Source: Pseudomonadota bacterium (GTDB lineage Bacteria > Pseudomonadota > Alphaproteobacteria > Acetobacterales > Acetobacteraceae). From it: 64,000 bases of DNA. Location of the stretch: positions 1-64,000 of the forward strand of contig JAJZFA010000024.1 of assembly GCA_021805565.1 (NCBI GenBank), read 5' to 3'. A program made the position numbers and the translations under genes. Of this stretch, positions 8,862 through 17,296 are shown in pieces (positions within the stretch are counted from its first letter, which is position 1; each line of letters starts with the position of its first letter). A model generated the notes under the pieces. That model saw only the letters and a list, made by a program, of their open reading frames with translations, was not told the origin of the DNA and did not search any database.

Positions 8862-9854
8862 ATGGGAAAGATTGTCGTAATCACGGGGGCGGGCGCCGGT
8901 GTGGGCCGAGCGGCGGCAACGGAATTCGCTCGGAACGGCTGCGATGTCGCGTTGTTGTCCCGCGACCCCGAACGGCTTGAACTCGCAGCGGACGAATTGC
9001 GCCGTTTCGGCGTCAGGGTGCTGGCCATTCCAACCGATGTGGCGGACGCCAAGGCCGTGGATACCGCCGCGGACAGGGTGGAGGCCGAACTCGGTCCAAT
9101 CGACGTTTGGGTTAACGTGGCGATGGCCACTGTTTTCGCGCCGGTTCATAAATTGACAGCGGAGGAATTTCAGCGCGGGACAGCGGTTACCTATCTAGGC
9201 CAGGTGCATGGTACCATGGCCGCATTGCGTTTCATGCGACCGCGCAACCGGGGTTCCATCGTTTGCGTCGGGTCCGCCCTGGCCTATCGGTCGGTGCCGC
9301 TGCAATCGGTGTATTGCGGAGCCAAATTCGCCATTCGCGGCTTTCTGGATTCACTGCGATCGGAACTGTATCACGACAAGATCGCCGTTACGCTGACCGA
9401 GGTGGATCTGCCGGCGGTCAACACCCCGCAGTTCGATTGGGCGCGCAACAAGATGGGCCGCAAGGCCATGCCCGTGCCGCCGATTTACCAGCCGGAGGTG
9501 CCCGCACGCGCCATCTATTTCGGGGCTTTCAACCCGCGCCGCCAGATATGGGTGGGCTTCCCGACGGTGCAGGCCATCCTGGCCAACCGCATCGCGCCAG
9601 GCCTGATCGACCGTTATCTGGCGAAATTTGGGTACAACGGGCAACTAACCGACCAGCCAGCAGATAGCGATGCCCCCGGCAATTTGTTCGAACCGGTGAA
9701 AGGCCCGTACGGCGCCCATGGCCGCTTCGACGGACAGGCCCGTACCGGAAGCTGGGAAGTTTTCACCAGCTATCATCGCAACGCGGTCTGGGCGGCTGCC
9801 TTCGCTGGCCTGGCAGTCGGCGTTCATATGTTGGCCAAACGCCTGAAAGTGTGA
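8862..9854 (+). CDS. SDR family oxidoreductase with C-terminal membrane segment
   Basis: The start at 8862 gives 'MGKIVVITGAGAGVGRA', the standard SDR opening; the ORF-track start 19 codons earlier adds unconserved residues. 330 aa. Cofactor loop TGAGAGVG; catalytic Ser in 'CVGSALAY' and YxxxK in 'SVYCGAKFAIRG', all intact. After the Rossmann domain there is an extension ending in a hydrophobic helix ('AVWAAAFAGLAVGVHML') followed by basic residues, suggesting a membrane anchor. Substrate unknown; the long SDRs of this type often act on lipophilic alcohols or ketones. Transcribed alone. Confidence 0.87.
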   Translation: MGKIVVITGAGAGVGRAAATEFARNGCDVALLSRDPERLELAADELRRFGVRVLAIPTDVADAKAVDTAADRVEAELGPIDVWVNVAMATVFAPVHKLTAEEFQRGTAVTYLGQVHGTMAALRFMRPRNRGSIVCVGSALAYRSVPLQSVYCGAKFAIRGFLDSLRSELYHDKIAVTLTEVDLPAVNTPQFDWARNKMGRKAMPVPPIYQPEVPARAIYFGAFNPRRQIWVGFPTVQAILANRIAPGLIDRYLAKFGYNGQLTDQPADSDAPGNLFEPVKGPYGAHGRFDGQARTGSWEVFTSYHRNAVWAAAFAGLAVGVHMLAKRLKV

Positions 9855-9868
9855 TCCGGCCGCAAGTT

Positions 9869-10318
9869 CTATCTGAACCGGCAAGGCCGGGTGCCAGGTG
9901 AAATATGAAGTTGAATCGTCATCAGCACCGCCGGGACGTCTCCAATCGTTCCGGACCGGTGCCCCTTTCGTCCGTTGATCGTCGCGCAGCCCTGGTCTTC
10001 GCCCAGCGAGAACGAACCGGGGCCTTGCTCAATGCGCGTGCCGTCCATCGATTCGATCCACCAGCGGCCGGACAACACAACGATCCATTGCGGAGCGGGG
10101 TTTTCATGCCATTCACCGATCCAGCCCACGGGCTGCACGGTAAAGACCACCGTCGCCTCCGATTTAGCCTGCGGATTGTTCCATTGCGGTTCGGCAACGC
10201 CGATCCGGTGCAGATCGAACGATGTCAACATGCATTCGGTCTGATGACTGACACCGTCTTCGTCCCGCCACAAATGCCAGTATGGCACGGTCGGCCTGGG
10301 CCCAACGGTTTCCGTCAT
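9869..10318 (-). CDS. Cupin-like domain protein
   Basis: Small protein of 149 aa from the ATG at 10318, which has GAGGA just upstream; an in-frame ATG at 10354 would add 12 residues. The block 'EWHENPAPQWIVVLSGRWWI' followed by a Gly-Pro turn ('EQGPGSFSL') fits the two cupin motifs of a small beta-barrel, with the first His retained. The function is not recognisable; such stand-alone cupins may bind a metal and a small ligand. It is divergent from the DoxX gene and convergent with the SDR, whose stop lies 14 bases from this one. Confidence 0.68.
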   Translation of the reverse strand: MTETVGPRPTVPYWHLWRDEDGVSHQTECMLTSFDLHRIGVAEPQWNNPQAKSEATVVFTVQPVGWIGEWHENPAPQWIVVLSGRWWIESMDGTRIEQGPGSFSLGEDQGCATINGRKGHRSGTIGDVPAVLMTIQLHISPGTRPCRFR

Positions 10319-10407
10319 TGTTCCTCGCTTGCCGATAGAAACCCGATTATCCATCGTGATCTTCGATACGCTAGCGTCCCGCGGTCTTGTCTGGGGAGTC
10401 TGGGGCC

Positions 10408-10875
10408 ATGATGCTAATCGACGCCTATACTCCCTTGCTGCTTCGTGTCTGTCTGGTGGTGCTGTTTCCGTTCAGCGGTCTGGATAAGATACTCAACTGG
10501 GGTTCGGCCATGAAGCAGGCGGGGACGATCCCATTCAAGCCGGCGATGCTGATGGCCTCGATCGCCGTCGAATTCGTTACCCCGGTCTGCATTGTCACCG
10601 GGTGGCACGACCGGCTTGCCGCCTTCGTTCTGGCCGGGTTTTGTGTGGTTACGGCGGTGCTGTTTCACCAGTTCTGGCGCTTTCCCGATTTCTGGCGGTT
10701 CAAGGAAGGGCCGGGACTGGACCATTTTTGGGAATTTCTGAAGAATTTCGGCCTGGTCGGCGGCCTCGGCCTGATTATTCTGGCGCCACGAACGCTGCCA
10801 GTCAGTGAGGCCCTGCGGCATCCGCTGGCGTCCACCTATGTTATCGGTGCTCAAGCGGGCCGTCCCGCGGACTGA
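10408..10875 (+). CDS. DoxX family membrane protein
   Basis: 155 aa from the ATG at 10408, which has a GGGGAG stretch upstream; the listed TTG start is seven codons earlier. Four hydrophobic segments are visible and the first carries the DoxX signature 'VLFPFSGLDKI'. Family members are inner-membrane proteins linked to quinone or thiosulfate oxidation and redox stress, but most have no proven role. The last 25 bases overlap the end of the convergent VOC gene. Confidence 0.83.
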   Translation: MMLIDAYTPLLLRVCLVVLFPFSGLDKILNWGSAMKQAGTIPFKPAMLMASIAVEFVTPVCIVTGWHDRLAAFVLAGFCVVTAVLFHQFWRFPDFWRFKEGPGLDHFWEFLKNFGLVGGLGLIILAPRTLPVSEALRHPLASTYVIGAQAGRPAD

Positions 10876-11759
10876 TCGATCGACATCAAAAGATGGCCGT
10901 CTGGATCACGGATCATCCGGATCGGCTCGTCCGGAAGGACACCGGCGGTCAGTGTCACCCAGTCCGTGACCATGTTGTTCAGGTCCAGCCCGGACGAGCC
11001 GCGTCCGGGCGGCTGGTACTCCAGTAACTCAAGACCAGGACCGCCGTCGGATTCCGGGCGCAGGCCAGTCACACGCACGCGGGCCTCGTTCAGGCCATCC
11101 AGGTTTGCCTGTTCGGCGCCATGGTTGAACGACCGGCTGCTAACCCGCAAACCCAGCGACCGATAGAAGGTCTGGCTTTCGAACGTGGACCGGATCGACA
11201 AGGCGCTGTGATCGATGCCGAGGAAAAGCGCGCCGTCATGGCTTTCATGCCAGACGGGCCTGCCCTGACCCGGCGGAAACCATATCAGCTCCAAGGGATG
11301 TCCGAAGGGATCGCGGAATTTGAACGCCCGCACGCCCCCCACGGAGGGCGGCAACTGTTGCGGGCCGCCGTTTCCGATCGGTTGCCACCCTGACTGGCAG
11401 GCCAGATGGGCATACGCGGCATCCATATCGCCAACGACAACCGCGAGATGCTGAAACCACAGATCGTTGCTCCGGCTGTCCGGCGGATAGCGAAGTCCCG
11501 GCGTTTCGAACCGCACCAGTGCAAGTGTTTCCTGCCCGAGACGCATCGCTATTGCATCGGCGGCCGGCCGACCGGGACCAACCGCTTCCAGCGTCAACAG
11601 GTCCATGGGTTCCAATGGGATCGTGCGAAATCCCAGCGCGTCGCGATAGAACGCCTCGGCCCGGTGGAGATCCGGCACGACGCGGTTGAACCGGACAATC
11701 CGGCACGCCCGTGCGACCGGCCGCCGCATTTCGTTCGGATCGGACAACAGCGAGGACAT
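10851..11759 (-). CDS. Two-domain VOC (glyoxalase/dioxygenase-like) protein
   Basis: 302 aa from the ATG at 11759, which is preceded by GAGGA; the ORF track uses a GTG four codons upstream that overlaps the previous stop. Two vicinal-oxygen-chelate modules are visible. The first runs from 'VRFNRVVPDLHRAEAFYRDA' to 'FRDPFGHPLELIWFP'; the second from 'GIDHSALSI' to 'IRDPDGHLLMSI'. Putative metal ligands are the His of HLAVVV and DHSALS and the acidic residue at the end of each module. The reaction is unknown. It follows the GMC oxidoreductase gene by nine bases, so the two are probably one operon. Confidence 0.82.
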   Translation of the reverse strand: MSSLLSDPNEMRRPVARACRIVRFNRVVPDLHRAEAFYRDALGFRTIPLEPMDLLTLEAVGPGRPAADAIAMRLGQETLALVRFETPGLRYPPDSRSNDLWFQHLAVVVGDMDAAYAHLACQSGWQPIGNGGPQQLPPSVGGVRAFKFRDPFGHPLELIWFPPGQGRPVWHESHDGALFLGIDHSALSIRSTFESQTFYRSLGLRVSSRSFNHGAEQANLDGLNEARVRVTGLRPESDGGPGLELLEYQPPGRGSSGLDLNNMVTDWVTLTAGVLPDEPIRMIRDPDGHLLMSIDQSAGRPA

Positions 11760-11767
11760 TCGGTTCC

Positions 11768-13345
11768 TCACCCGCCCAGCCGCATCTTAAGATGGTCCGC
11801 GACTCTCAGCGCATTGGCAATGATCGTCAGTGTCGGATTGACCGCGCCGATCGATGGAAAGAAGCTCGCATCCGTTACGTAAAGATTATCCAGATCGTGG
11901 GCCTTGCAGTTCAGGTCGAGTACCGATTGTTTAGGATCGACTCCAAAACGACATGTTCCCGCCTGATGCGCGGTGCCGCCGATGGGGATGTCCTTGCCCA
12001 GATACAGCCGGCGGTCGATCAAATGCGGCCAACCACCGAGCGGCCCCAGGAGCTTTTCCAGCCGGGCGCGCAACCGGACGAGGGCTTCCGTGTTGCCCTC
12101 CGCGATCTCCAGCACCACGCGGTCTTTATCGTAACGGATACGGTTTTCCGGCCTCGGCAGGTCTTCGCTCTGGAGCCAGAAATCGATGGAATGTTCTGCC
12201 ATTTTCTCGAACGGCATGTCGGGCAGCCATGACAAAAAACCAGGCACGGCCTCGCCGCGGATTTGCTCGCCATGCGATGTCGCGCACATCTGGATAAGCC
12301 CCAGCGGATAGTCCCAGTCGTCGGCGCCGAAGTAAAAATCGCTAAGTGCCAATGTCTTCTGGAAGACCGTGGGATTGGGTTCCTTGAGCAGCGCCATTAC
12401 AATCGACATATTATGGCGAATATAATTACGGCCGACCTGATCGGAACGATTGGCCAGACCGTTCGGGTGCATATCGGATGCCGAACGAAGCAGAAGCAGG
12501 GCGGAATTCAGCGCACCGCATGCCACCACGACGATATCGGCTGAGTATTGTTCTGGTTTGTTATCGCGAATCGCATGTACACGGCTTACACTGCGCCCCG
12601 ATGGATTCGTCTCAAGCCGCGTCACATAGGTATTGGTTAGCAACGTAAAATTGGGATACGCCGCGCGCGCTGGGTCCACGCAAATCACCTGAGCATCGGC
12701 TTTAGCATTTACCGCACAGGGAAATCCGTCGAACGCGTCGCAGCGGATGCACGGGCTATAGGTGGTGGCACTGCCATCGGGATTTTGATCCAGCTTGATG
12801 CCGAGCGGGAGGTGAAATGGATGCATGCCCTCCCGCACCAGAATGTCGTTCAACTGCTGAATGCGCGGCTCATGTTTAACGGGTGGATAGGCATAAGGCG
12901 CGCTCGACCAAGGTTCGGTCGGGTCTTCGCCGCGTTGCCCATGGACATGAAACAATGCTTCCGCCTGGGTATAATACGGTTCGAACACATCGTAGCCCAG
13001 GGGCCAGGCCGGCGAGATACCGTCTTTGTGCCGCAGTTCCTGAAAGTCGCGTTCCCGCAGGCGCAACAGAGCAGCGCCATAGACCTTGGAATTGCCACCG
13101 ACAAAATAGTGCAGGCCCGGATGAAAGGTGGTGCCGTCGCCGCCGTACCAGGTCTCGGTGGCCTGATATTTGGCGTCCACGAAAACGGTCTTCGAATCCC
13201 AGTTTTCCCGAGAGCGCGGAAGGTATCCGCCGCGCTCCAGCATCAAAATACGCTTGCCGGTCGCCGCCAGCCGTTGCGCCAGTGCGCCGCCGCCCGGCCC
13301 GCTGCCAATGACGATGACATCGTAATGGTCGTGGGTTGCCGCCAT
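11768..13345 (-). CDS. GMC family FAD-dependent oxidoreductase
   Basis: 525 aa from the ATG at 13345 (GAGG six bases upstream); the ORF-track start adds 15 unconserved residues. N-terminal FAD Rossmann motif 'DVIVIGSGPGGGALAQRLA' followed by 'MLERGG'. The C-terminal GMC block has 'GGTAHQAGTCRFG', holding the active-site His, and ends in 'LYVTDASFFPSIGAVNPTLT', the standard second FAD/active-site region. Oxidises an alcohol, sugar or sterol-like hydroxyl; the acceptor is unknown. No Tat signal and no gluconate-dehydrogenase small subunit or cytochrome lie beside it, so a soluble enzyme is more likely than a membrane complex. Operon with the VOC gene. Confidence 0.92.
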   Translation of the reverse strand: MAATHDHYDVIVIGSGPGGGALAQRLAATGKRILMLERGGYLPRSRENWDSKTVFVDAKYQATETWYGGDGTTFHPGLHYFVGGNSKVYGAALLRLRERDFQELRHKDGISPAWPLGYDVFEPYYTQAEALFHVHGQRGEDPTEPWSSAPYAYPPVKHEPRIQQLNDILVREGMHPFHLPLGIKLDQNPDGSATTYSPCIRCDAFDGFPCAVNAKADAQVICVDPARAAYPNFTLLTNTYVTRLETNPSGRSVSRVHAIRDNKPEQYSADIVVVACGALNSALLLLRSASDMHPNGLANRSDQVGRNYIRHNMSIVMALLKEPNPTVFQKTLALSDFYFGADDWDYPLGLIQMCATSHGEQIRGEAVPGFLSWLPDMPFEKMAEHSIDFWLQSEDLPRPENRIRYDKDRVVLEIAEGNTEALVRLRARLEKLLGPLGGWPHLIDRRLYLGKDIPIGGTAHQAGTCRFGVDPKQSVLDLNCKAHDLDNLYVTDASFFPSIGAVNPTLTIIANALRVADHLKMRLGG

Positions 13346-13485
13346 GACTGCCTCTGTCCCGTCGATCGTGCGATGGAATCCGGAACGCACCCGGCTTCGA
13401 CATCGCGATGCTGGGGATGGTGCCGCGGCGGTTCAAGGCACCTGATCGGACACCTAATGGGGATGTGTTCGCGACATTTGGGAAT

Positions 13486-14295
13486 TCACGGCCCAGGGGC
13501 TGGATCTGCTTCGGTTTCCAGCCGGCCGCGCCGCCGGCGGCCGATCGCGAGTTCGGTCACCACCCCGTGCAGGGTGCGAAGCTCTTGGTCCGTCACCTCG
13601 CCGCGCTGAAACAGATGCCGCAGGTTCCGCACCATGCCCGGCCGTTTCGGCACATTGCGCAAAAACCCGCATGCATCGAGCTGATCCACCAGATGCGTCA
13701 GGAAATTGTCCAGCCGACCCTTGGTCGCCACCTGCGTTTCGTTGGTCATCAGCGTGCGCGGCGGCGTTTCATCCGCGGCGGTCCACCACTCATACGCCAT
13801 CACCATCACCGCCTGGGCCAGGTTCAGCGACATGAACGCGGGATTGAGCGGAAACCGCACCAAAGCATCGGCTTCGGCCATGTCGTCGTTGTCCAGCCCG
13901 GCGCGTTCCGGTCCGAACAGCAGGCCGGTGCGCAGGTCGCGCTTGCAGATTTCCCGCAATTCCGTCGCGGCGCCCCGGGCGGTCAGCACCGGCTTGACGA
14001 TATGGCGCGGACGCGGACAGGTCGCGAAGACATGGTGCAGATCGGCCACGGCATCGGCGACCGTTTCGTGCACCGTCGCCGCGTCCAGGATGCGATCGGC
14101 GCCCGACGCCATGCGCCACGCTTTTTCCTGCGGCCAGCCGTCCCTGGGGGCCACCAGCCGCATGTGGAACAACCCGCCATTGGCCATCGCGCGGGCACAC
14201 GCGCCAACGTTATCCGCCAGTTGCGGGCGCACCAGGATCACCACCGGGCTGTTGCCGACCGGGTGCAGATCGGCGCCGCCATCGCGTCCGGTCAT
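13486..14295 (-). CDS. trmJ: tRNA/rRNA (SpoU-type) methyltransferase, TrmJ-like
   Basis: The start ATG at 14295 shares one base with the stop of cysS (TGATG), so translation is probably coupled. 269 aa. SPOUT knot motifs are clear: 'VVILVRPQLADNVGACARAM' (motif 1), 'LLFGPERAGLDNDD' (motif 2) and 'FPLNPAFMSLNLAQAV' (motif 3). TrmJ 2'-O-methylates position 32 of some tRNAs using S-adenosylmethionine. The C-terminal helical part ('LDNFLTHLVDQLDACGFL') matches the TrmJ dimer extension. The pairing with cysS recurs in alphaproteobacteria, as far as I recall. Confidence 0.9.
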   Translation of the reverse strand: MTGRDGGADLHPVGNSPVVILVRPQLADNVGACARAMANGGLFHMRLVAPRDGWPQEKAWRMASGADRILDAATVHETVADAVADLHHVFATCPRPRHIVKPVLTARGAATELREICKRDLRTGLLFGPERAGLDNDDMAEADALVRFPLNPAFMSLNLAQAVMVMAYEWWTAADETPPRTLMTNETQVATKGRLDNFLTHLVDQLDACGFLRNVPKRPGMVRNLRHLFQRGEVTDQELRTLHGVVTELAIGRRRRGRLETEADPAPGP

Positions 14296-15644
14296 CAGGT
14301 CGCGCGCCGCCAGGTCGTGCCTGAGGGACCGTCTTCCAGCACGATTCCCCTGACCGCAAGCGCCCCCCGGATGGCATCGGCTCGGGCGAAGTCGCGTGCT
14401 TTTCTGGCCGCCAGGCGTTCGGCGATCGCAGCCTCGATCTCGGCCGCATCGCCGGGTGCGCCGCGAAACCACACCTCCGGCGCCTGCTGTAACAACCCCA
14501 GCACGGCCCCGGCGGCGCGCAGCCCGGCTGCCGCATCCTGGTCGCCGGTCAGTGCCGCATCCGCCAGCACGCGCATCGCCGCGATCGCCAGCGGAGTGTT
14601 CAGGTCATCGCACAGCGCGTCCAGCACTGGCACTGGCACATCGCCCGCGACGGCATCGGGTGCATGGTCAAGCGCCCGGTAGAACCGGTCCAGTTCGCGT
14701 TTCGCCTCGGCCAACCCCTGATCGGAAAAATCCAGCAGCGACCGGTAATGTGTCCGCAACAGCAGCAGCCGGATCGCCTCGCCCGGCGCCTTGGCCAGCA
14801 CGTCGCGCACGGTGAAGAAATTGCCCAGGCTTTTGGACATTTTTTCGCCGTTCACCTGCAACATGCCGTTGTGCATCCAGTACCGCGCGAACCGGCTACC
14901 CGGAAAGGCGCACAGGCTTTGCGCCATCTCGTTCTCATGGTGCGGAAAAATCAGATCGCTGCCGCCGCCATGAATGTCGAACGTGTCGCCCAGATACTTC
15001 CACGACATGGCGGAGCATTCGATATGCCAGCCAGGCCGACCCCGGCCCCAGGGCGAGTCCCAGCCCGGCAGATCGTCCGGCGACGGCTTCCACAACACGA
15101 AATCGCCGGCATCGCGCTTGTACGGCGCCACCTCCACCCGTGCGCCGGCCAGCAGTTCGTCCCGTCCCCGGCCAGACAGCGCGCCGTAACTGGCATCGGA
15201 TGCAACGGCAAACAGGACATGCCCTTCCGCCGGATAGGCGTGACCGGACTCGATCAGCCGCCGGATGATCGCGATCATTTCGGCGATGTGCGCGGTCGCC
15301 CGGGGTTCTTCGTCAGGGGCCAACGCCCCCAGCGCCGCCATGTCGGCGTGAAAATCGGCTGTCGTGCGAGCCGTGATGGCACCGATCGCCTCGCCGCTTT
15401 CACGGGCGCGGGCGTTGATCTTGTCGTCCACGTCGGTGATGTTGCGGACATAGGTGACGCGCGGATAAAGCCGCCGCAACAACCGGGCGGCGACATCGAA
15501 CACCACCACCGGCCGAGCGTTGCCAAGATGCGCGAGATCATAGACCGTCGGGCCGCAGACATACATCCGGATATGGGCCGGGTCGGCCGGGTCGAACCGC
15601 TCCTTACGGCGGGTCAGGCTATTGTGAATCTGTAGTTCGGGCAT
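14295..15644 (-). CDS. cysS: Cysteinyl-tRNA synthetase
   Basis: 449 aa from the ATG at 15644 ('[15 protein letters not shown]'); the listed start 33 codons upstream lacks conservation. Class I synthetase: zinc ligand in '[10 protein letters not shown]', HIGH-like 'AHLGNARP' right after it, zinc-site 'GWHIECSAM' near residue 215, and 'KMSKSLGN' near residue 275. Charges tRNA-Cys in the cytoplasm. The C-terminal anticodon domain is present but short ('GTTWRRAT'). It is divergent from the NRAMP-like gene with about 115 bases between starts, and coupled to trmJ downstream. Confidence 0.96.
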   Translation of the reverse strand: MPELQIHNSLTRRKERFDPADPAHIRMYVCGPTVYDLAHLGNARPVVVFDVAARLLRRLYPRVTYVRNITDVDDKINARARESGEAIGAITARTTADFHADMAALGALAPDEEPRATAHIAEMIAIIRRLIESGHAYPAEGHVLFAVASDASYGALSGRGRDELLAGARVEVAPYKRDAGDFVLWKPSPDDLPGWDSPWGRGRPGWHIECSAMSWKYLGDTFDIHGGGSDLIFPHHENEMAQSLCAFPGSRFARYWMHNGMLQVNGEKMSKSLGNFFTVRDVLAKAPGEAIRLLLLRTHYRSLLDFSDQGLAEAKRELDRFYRALDHAPDAVAGDVPVPVLDALCDDLNTPLAIAAMRVLADAALTGDQDAAAGLRAAGAVLGLLQQAPEVWFRGAPGDAAEIEAAIAERLAARKARDFARADAIRGALAVRGIVLEDGPSGTTWRRAT

Positions 15645-15759
15645 CGCTCGGTCCATTCTGGGCGAGGCTTTGTCCGCGAAACCCGCCGCCAACGCAACGC
15701 GATTTGACATTCGCGGCAACCGCCTGTAGCCAAGCACGCCCATTGAGAACTATTCGCAA

Positions 15760-17022
15760 ATGCCCGGTGCGTCCTTGACTCCTCAGACGACCTTGCGCGC
15801 CGCATCCCGTTTGCGCCGCTTTCTGGCTGTGTTCGGCCCCGGACTGGTGGTTATGCTGGCCGATACCGATGTCGGCAGTGTCATCACGGCCGGGCAGAGC
15901 GGTGTGCAGTGGGGCTATCGCCTGTTATTGCTGCAACTCGTTCTGGTACCGATCCTGTACATGGTGCAGGAACTGACCGTCCGCCTGGCCATTTTCACCG
16001 GACGCGGCCACGGGGAGTTGATCCGCGATACATTCGGGCCGGTGTGGGCCTGGGTATCGGCGATAGGCCTGTGCATTGCCACGGTTGGCGCGTTGCTGAC
16101 AGAATTCTCCGGTGTGGCAGGCGTGGGGGAGCTTTACGGACTGCCCCGCTTTGTATCGCTGCCGATCGCCGCGATCGCGCTGCTGGCGGTGGTGTTCACC
16201 GGATCGTACCGCCGGGTGGAGCGATTCGCCATCGCCGTTGGCCTGTTCGAACTGGCATTCTTCTTCGTTGCCTGGGCGGCGCATCCGGACGGCACCGCGC
16301 TGTTGGCCGGCGCTGTCGATATTCCGTACCGCAATCCCGAGTATCTCTATCTCGCGGCGGCGAATATCGGCGCGGTGATCATGCCGTGGATGGTATTCTA
16401 CCAGCAGTCCGCGGTGGCGGATAAGGGGCTGCGGCCGGAACATCTGGCGGCGGCACGTTGGGACACGGCGATCGGGGCGCTGATCACGCAGTTGATCATG
16501 GCCGCGGTGCTGATCGCTTGTGCGGCAACGATTGGCCGGGGCAACCCGAATGCCACGCTGTCCACCGTGGGCGACATGGCACAGGCGCTGACCCCGTTCC
16601 TGGGCACGGCGATAGGGAATTTTGTGTTTGGAATGGGTGTGCTGGGCGCCGGCATGGTCGCGGCCATCGTGGTGTCCCTGGCCTTCGCCTGGGGCCTGGG
16701 GGAGGTCACCGGATATCGCCGCTCCCTGGAAATGCATCCGCTGGAAGCCCGTTGGTTCTACGGTGTTTATGCACTGTGCGTTGTCGCCGGTGCGGCGATC
16801 GTTGCGGTGTGGCCGGATCTGGTGTCGCTGAACGTCGGCGTGCAGGTGATGAACGCTTTCATGCTGCCACTAGTGCTGGGTTTTTTGATCGCGCTGGCGG
16901 TCAAGGCCCTGCCCCATGCCCACCGGCTACGCGGCACCTATTTGTGGGTGGTGGTGCTGGTCGCCGCGGTAACCTGCGCGCTGGGCGTCTTTGGCGGATT
17001 GTCCGGGGCGGGGCTGGTATAA
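15760..17022 (+). CDS. NRAMP-fold (SLC11-like) transporter with altered metal motifs
   Basis: 420 aa with about eleven hydrophobic helices. The first helix, 'VMLADTDVGSVITAGQSG', aligns with the NRAMP helix-1 region but has DTDVG where manganese/iron transporters have DPGN. Helix 6 reads 'GAVIMPWMVFYQQSA' where MPH is expected, so Pro is kept but His is not. Inner-membrane transporter of the LeuT fold; the ion is uncertain because two metal-coordinating positions differ. It may belong to an NRAMP branch that does not carry Mn(II). No Mur or Fur-like site was recognised upstream. Confidence 0.85.
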   Translation: MPGASLTPQTTLRAASRLRRFLAVFGPGLVVMLADTDVGSVITAGQSGVQWGYRLLLLQLVLVPILYMVQELTVRLAIFTGRGHGELIRDTFGPVWAWVSAIGLCIATVGALLTEFSGVAGVGELYGLPRFVSLPIAAIALLAVVFTGSYRRVERFAIAVGLFELAFFFVAWAAHPDGTALLAGAVDIPYRNPEYLYLAAANIGAVIMPWMVFYQQSAVADKGLRPEHLAAARWDTAIGALITQLIMAAVLIACAATIGRGNPNATLSTVGDMAQALTPFLGTAIGNFVFGMGVLGAGMVAAIVVSLAFAWGLGEVTGYRRSLEMHPLEARWFYGVYALCVVAGAAIVAVWPDLVSLNVGVQVMNAFMLPLVLGFLIALAVKALPHAHRLRGTYLWVVVLVAAVTCALGVFGGLSGAGLV

Positions 17023-17043
17023 TCGGGTCTGGTTCGGCCGGCC

Positions 17044-17295
17044 CTATCCACCTTCGATCCGCGGGATGAAGAAGACCTCCGCCCCCGGCGGCACCGGCTG
17101 GAAATACCCGGTTTCGTGGTATTCACCGTTGATGGCGACGGTTGTTTCATCCTCCAGATGCGCCCCCAGACCCGGATACAGATCGTCCATCGCCTTCAGT
17201 ACGCCACGCAGGTTTTTCGCCTCCACCTCGAATTCCCGCACGCCGCTGGTATAGCGGCGTGCGAAACCCGCGGTGAAAACGATCCGGGCGCCCAT
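17044..17295 (-). CDS. MoaD/ThiS family ubiquitin-like protein
   Basis: 83 aa, ending in 'FIPRIEGG' with the C-terminal Gly-Gly needed for adenylation and sulfur transfer. The preceding 'TTVAINGEY' and 'PPGAEVFFIP' strands are those of the beta-grasp fold. The ATG is one base after the stop of the molybdopterin hydroxylase gene, so the two are co-translated. It could be a MoaD-like sulfur carrier or a MoaD homologue dedicated to another sulfur transfer; no moaE or thiG is adjacent. A role in sulfuration of the hydroxylase cofactor is possible but unproven. Confidence 0.83.
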   Translation of the reverse strand: MGARIVFTAGFARRYTSGVREFEVEAKNLRGVLKAMDDLYPGLGAHLEDETTVAINGEYHETGYFQPVPPGAEVFFIPRIEGG

Positions 17296-17296
17296 G

